A stretch of 6,100 nucleotides of DNA from Gemmatimonadota bacterium (GTDB taxonomy: Bacteria; Gemmatimonadota; Gemmatimonadetes; Longimicrobiales; Gaopeijiaceae). The stretch is from assembly GCA_002731735.1 (NCBI GenBank), contig PCCM01000059.1:14527-20626 (forward strand). Reading direction: 5' to 3'. This document shows, in pieces, positions 4,901-6,100 of this stretch. The notes under the pieces are model-generated. The model did not search any database. It was not told the origin of the DNA and saw only the letters and a list, made by a program, of their open reading frames with translations. The stretch's first letter is position 1. Every line of letters begins with the position of its first letter. Position numbers and translations under genes: made by a program.

Positions 4901-6100
4901 ATGTCTAGGATCTGGAAGCCAACCGGCGTCTCAGCCGTCCGGTCTTGCTCGATTGTGTGTCGTTCGATGTTGTGTCGTTCGATGCTGTGTTGTGCGATGC
5001 TGCTGTTGCCTACCGCCGGGCTGGCCCAATACGGCGCCACGAATGGTGAATGGCGTAGCTACGGCGGCGACGTCGGGAGCACCAAGTACTCGCCGCTGGA
5101 TCAGATCGACGCCGGCAACTTCGACGACCTCCAAGTCGCGTGGCGATGGCAGTCGGTCGATGCTTTGCTCGATCTCGAAGCGCTGCGAGAAGACATCCCG
5201 TCGATGTCGATCGGTGGGCTCCAGGCGACGCCGCTGATGGTCGGGGGGGTCGTCTACATTGCGACCGCGCTGCATCAGGCGGCTGCCATCGACGCCGGCA
5301 CCGGCGAAACGCTCTGGGTGCACGATCCAGAGGCCTACCTGCGCGGCGTGCCGACGCACGCCTACCGTACCCGTGGCCTGGCGTACTGGTCGGATGGGCA
5401 GGATGAAAGGATTTTCTGGGGTACGAGCGACGGCTACTTGGTCGCGGTCGACGCCGCGACGGGTCAGCCGGCGCTCACCTTCGGCAACGAGGGTCGCGCC
5501 GATCTCATGGAAGACATCCCGCGAGCGAATCGCGGAGAGACCGACCCTAGGGGTCGTAACCTCATGGGGGTCGGATCCCCTCCGATCGTCGTAAACGACG
5601 TCGTCGTCACCCCGACCATCATCACGGATTATGCGGTTCGTAAGGAGGCGCCGCCCGGATGGCTGAAGGGCGTGGATGCACGAACCGGCGAGACGAAGTG
5701 GATCTTCCGAACCGTGCCCCAAGAAGGCGACTTTGGCGTCGAGACCTGGGAGAACGAATCGTGGCGTTACTCGGGCAACGCGAACGTTTGGGCGATGCTC
5801 AGCGCCGACGAGGACCTCGGCATGGTCTACCTGCCGACCGGGACACCCACCAGCGACTACTATGGCGGCCACCGCCTGGGCGACAACCTCTTCGCCGAAA
5901 GCCTGGTCGCCGTCGACGTGGAGACCGGCGAGCGGGTGTGGCATTTCCAGGCCGTCCATCACGGTGTATGGGACTACGACTTCCCCGCCGCGCCTAATTT
6001 GATCGACATCACCGTCGACGGCCGTCGCATAAGGGCGATCGCTCAGGTGAGCAAGCAAGGGTTCACGTATGTGTTCGACCGCGAGACGGGCGAGTCGGTC
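4901..6100 (+). CDS. Exported PQQ-dependent dehydrogenase, quinoprotein beta-propeller (3' end outside window)
   Basis: Exactly 400 codons are visible; relatives are usually 600-750 residues, so about half is seen. After a signal peptide (cut near residue 42, GLA|Q) comes the family opening WRSYGGDVGSTKYSPLDQI (51-69). Propeller tryptophan motifs of the A-x-D-x-x-T-G-x-x-x-W type occur at 129-139, 257-267 and 337-347, with a variant lacking Trp at 182-192 and a further one starting at 391. RGLAYW (158-163), VHHGVWDYDFPAAP (352-365) and AQVSKQGFTYVFDR (381-394) match membrane-type glucose dehydrogenase-like quinoproteins. An Asp in WDYD is the likely base, and K385 likely contacts PQQ (family knowledge). 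The enzyme oxidises an alcohol or sugar in the periplasm and passes electrons to the respiratory chain. No multi-pass membrane anchor precedes it, unlike E. coli Gcd. The start at 4901 is chosen for its GGAGGA site; in-frame ATGs at 4967, 4982 and 4997 lack one. Confidence 0.93.
   Translation, partial: MSRIWKPTGVSAVRSCSIVCRSMLCRSMLCCAMLLLPTAGLAQYGATNGEWRSYGGDVGSTKYSPLDQIDAGNFDDLQVAWRWQSVDALLDLEALREDIPSMSIGGLQATPLMVGGVVYIATALHQAAAIDAGTGETLWVHDPEAYLRGVPTHAYRTRGLAYWSDGQDERIFWGTSDGYLVAVDAATGQPALTFGNEGRADLMEDIPRANRGETDPRGRNLMGVGSPPIVVNDVVVTPTIITDYAVRKEAPPGWLKGVDARTGETKWIFRTVPQEGDFGVETWENESWRYSGNANVWAMLSADEDLGMVYLPTGTPTSDYYGGHRLGDNLFAESLVAVDVETGERVWHFQAVHHGVWDYDFPAAPNLIDITVDGRRIRAIAQVSKQGFTYVFDRETGESV
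4952..4996 (+). repeat. Three 15-base tandem repeats inside the signal-peptide coding region
   Basis: Three consecutive 15-base units (4952-4966, 4967-4981, 4982-4996) encode IVCRS, MLCRS and MLCCA. Units 1 and 2 differ at 2 positions, units 2 and 3 at 3. The period is five codons, so a gain or loss of a unit keeps the frame. A fourth degenerate unit (MLLLP) follows. Together they form the basic-to-hydrophobic transition of the signal peptide and carry several Cys residues. Confidence 0.8.

Noticed and set aside
4746..5237. Plus-strand frame starting MPKKLRRRFW
   Set aside because: No ribosome site; it overlaps the dehydrogenase out of frame and its CVVRC repeats are just the 15-base array read in another frame.
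4931..6058. Long minus-strand open frame of 375 codons
   Set aside because: It lies antisense to the PQQ dehydrogenase, whose motifs are unmistakable. The minus-strand product is rich in Arg, Asp, Val and His with no known motif, typical of a shadow frame in GC-rich DNA.

Overview
The window is GC-rich, dense bacterial DNA. Five full or partial genes plus one gene remnant are well supported, and one very short leader ORF is plausible. Several Shine-Dalgarno sites are strong (GGAGG/GGAGGA). Four proteins carry export signals, three or four of them cut near an A-x-A|Q or A-Q site. The mix is an exported PQQ-dependent dehydrogenase, an exported metallo-beta-lactamase-fold hydrolase, an exported carboxymuconolactone-decarboxylase-like protein, and SnoaL-like, cupin and LCMT-type methyltransferase genes. 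This fits a Gram-negative aerobic heterotroph, perhaps Gemmatimonadota or Acidobacteriota. That placement is an inference from gene style only; no marker gene is present.

Left part (1-1240): a membrane-anchored SAM-dependent methyltransferase of the LCMT/TIGR00027 type reads leftwards off the edge. It appears to be preceded by a 20-codon leader ORF with a strong ribosome site, whose stop overlaps the methyltransferase start (ATGA). Divergent from it is a small single-domain cupin. On the minus strand, facing the cupin end, lies the broken C-terminal tail of a SnoaL-like/DUF4440 gene. Its N-terminal part is missing.

Middle (1240-3440): after a G-rich non-coding stretch come two genes 31 bases apart on the plus strand, probably one operon. 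The first is an exported beta-rich protein of unknown function with an Ig/PKD-like end. The second is an exported zinc MBL-fold hydrolase with an intact metal site.

Right part (3447-6100): an exported tandem-duplicated carboxymuconolactone-decarboxylase/AhpD-like protein on the minus strand is divergent from an exported PQQ-dependent dehydrogenase. The dehydrogenase runs off the right edge. The two share a 254-base regulatory region. The dehydrogenase has two oddities: a GC-only hairpin that touches its ribosome site, and an in-frame 15-base repeat inside its signal-peptide coding region.

Taken together, 1440-6100 encodes four envelope or periplasmic proteins: a quinoprotein oxidase, a hydrolase, a CMD-like protein and a beta-sandwich protein. 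A periplasmic oxidation and hydrolysis route for an alcohol, sugar or lactone is a reasonable hypothesis, but the sequence does not show the substrate.
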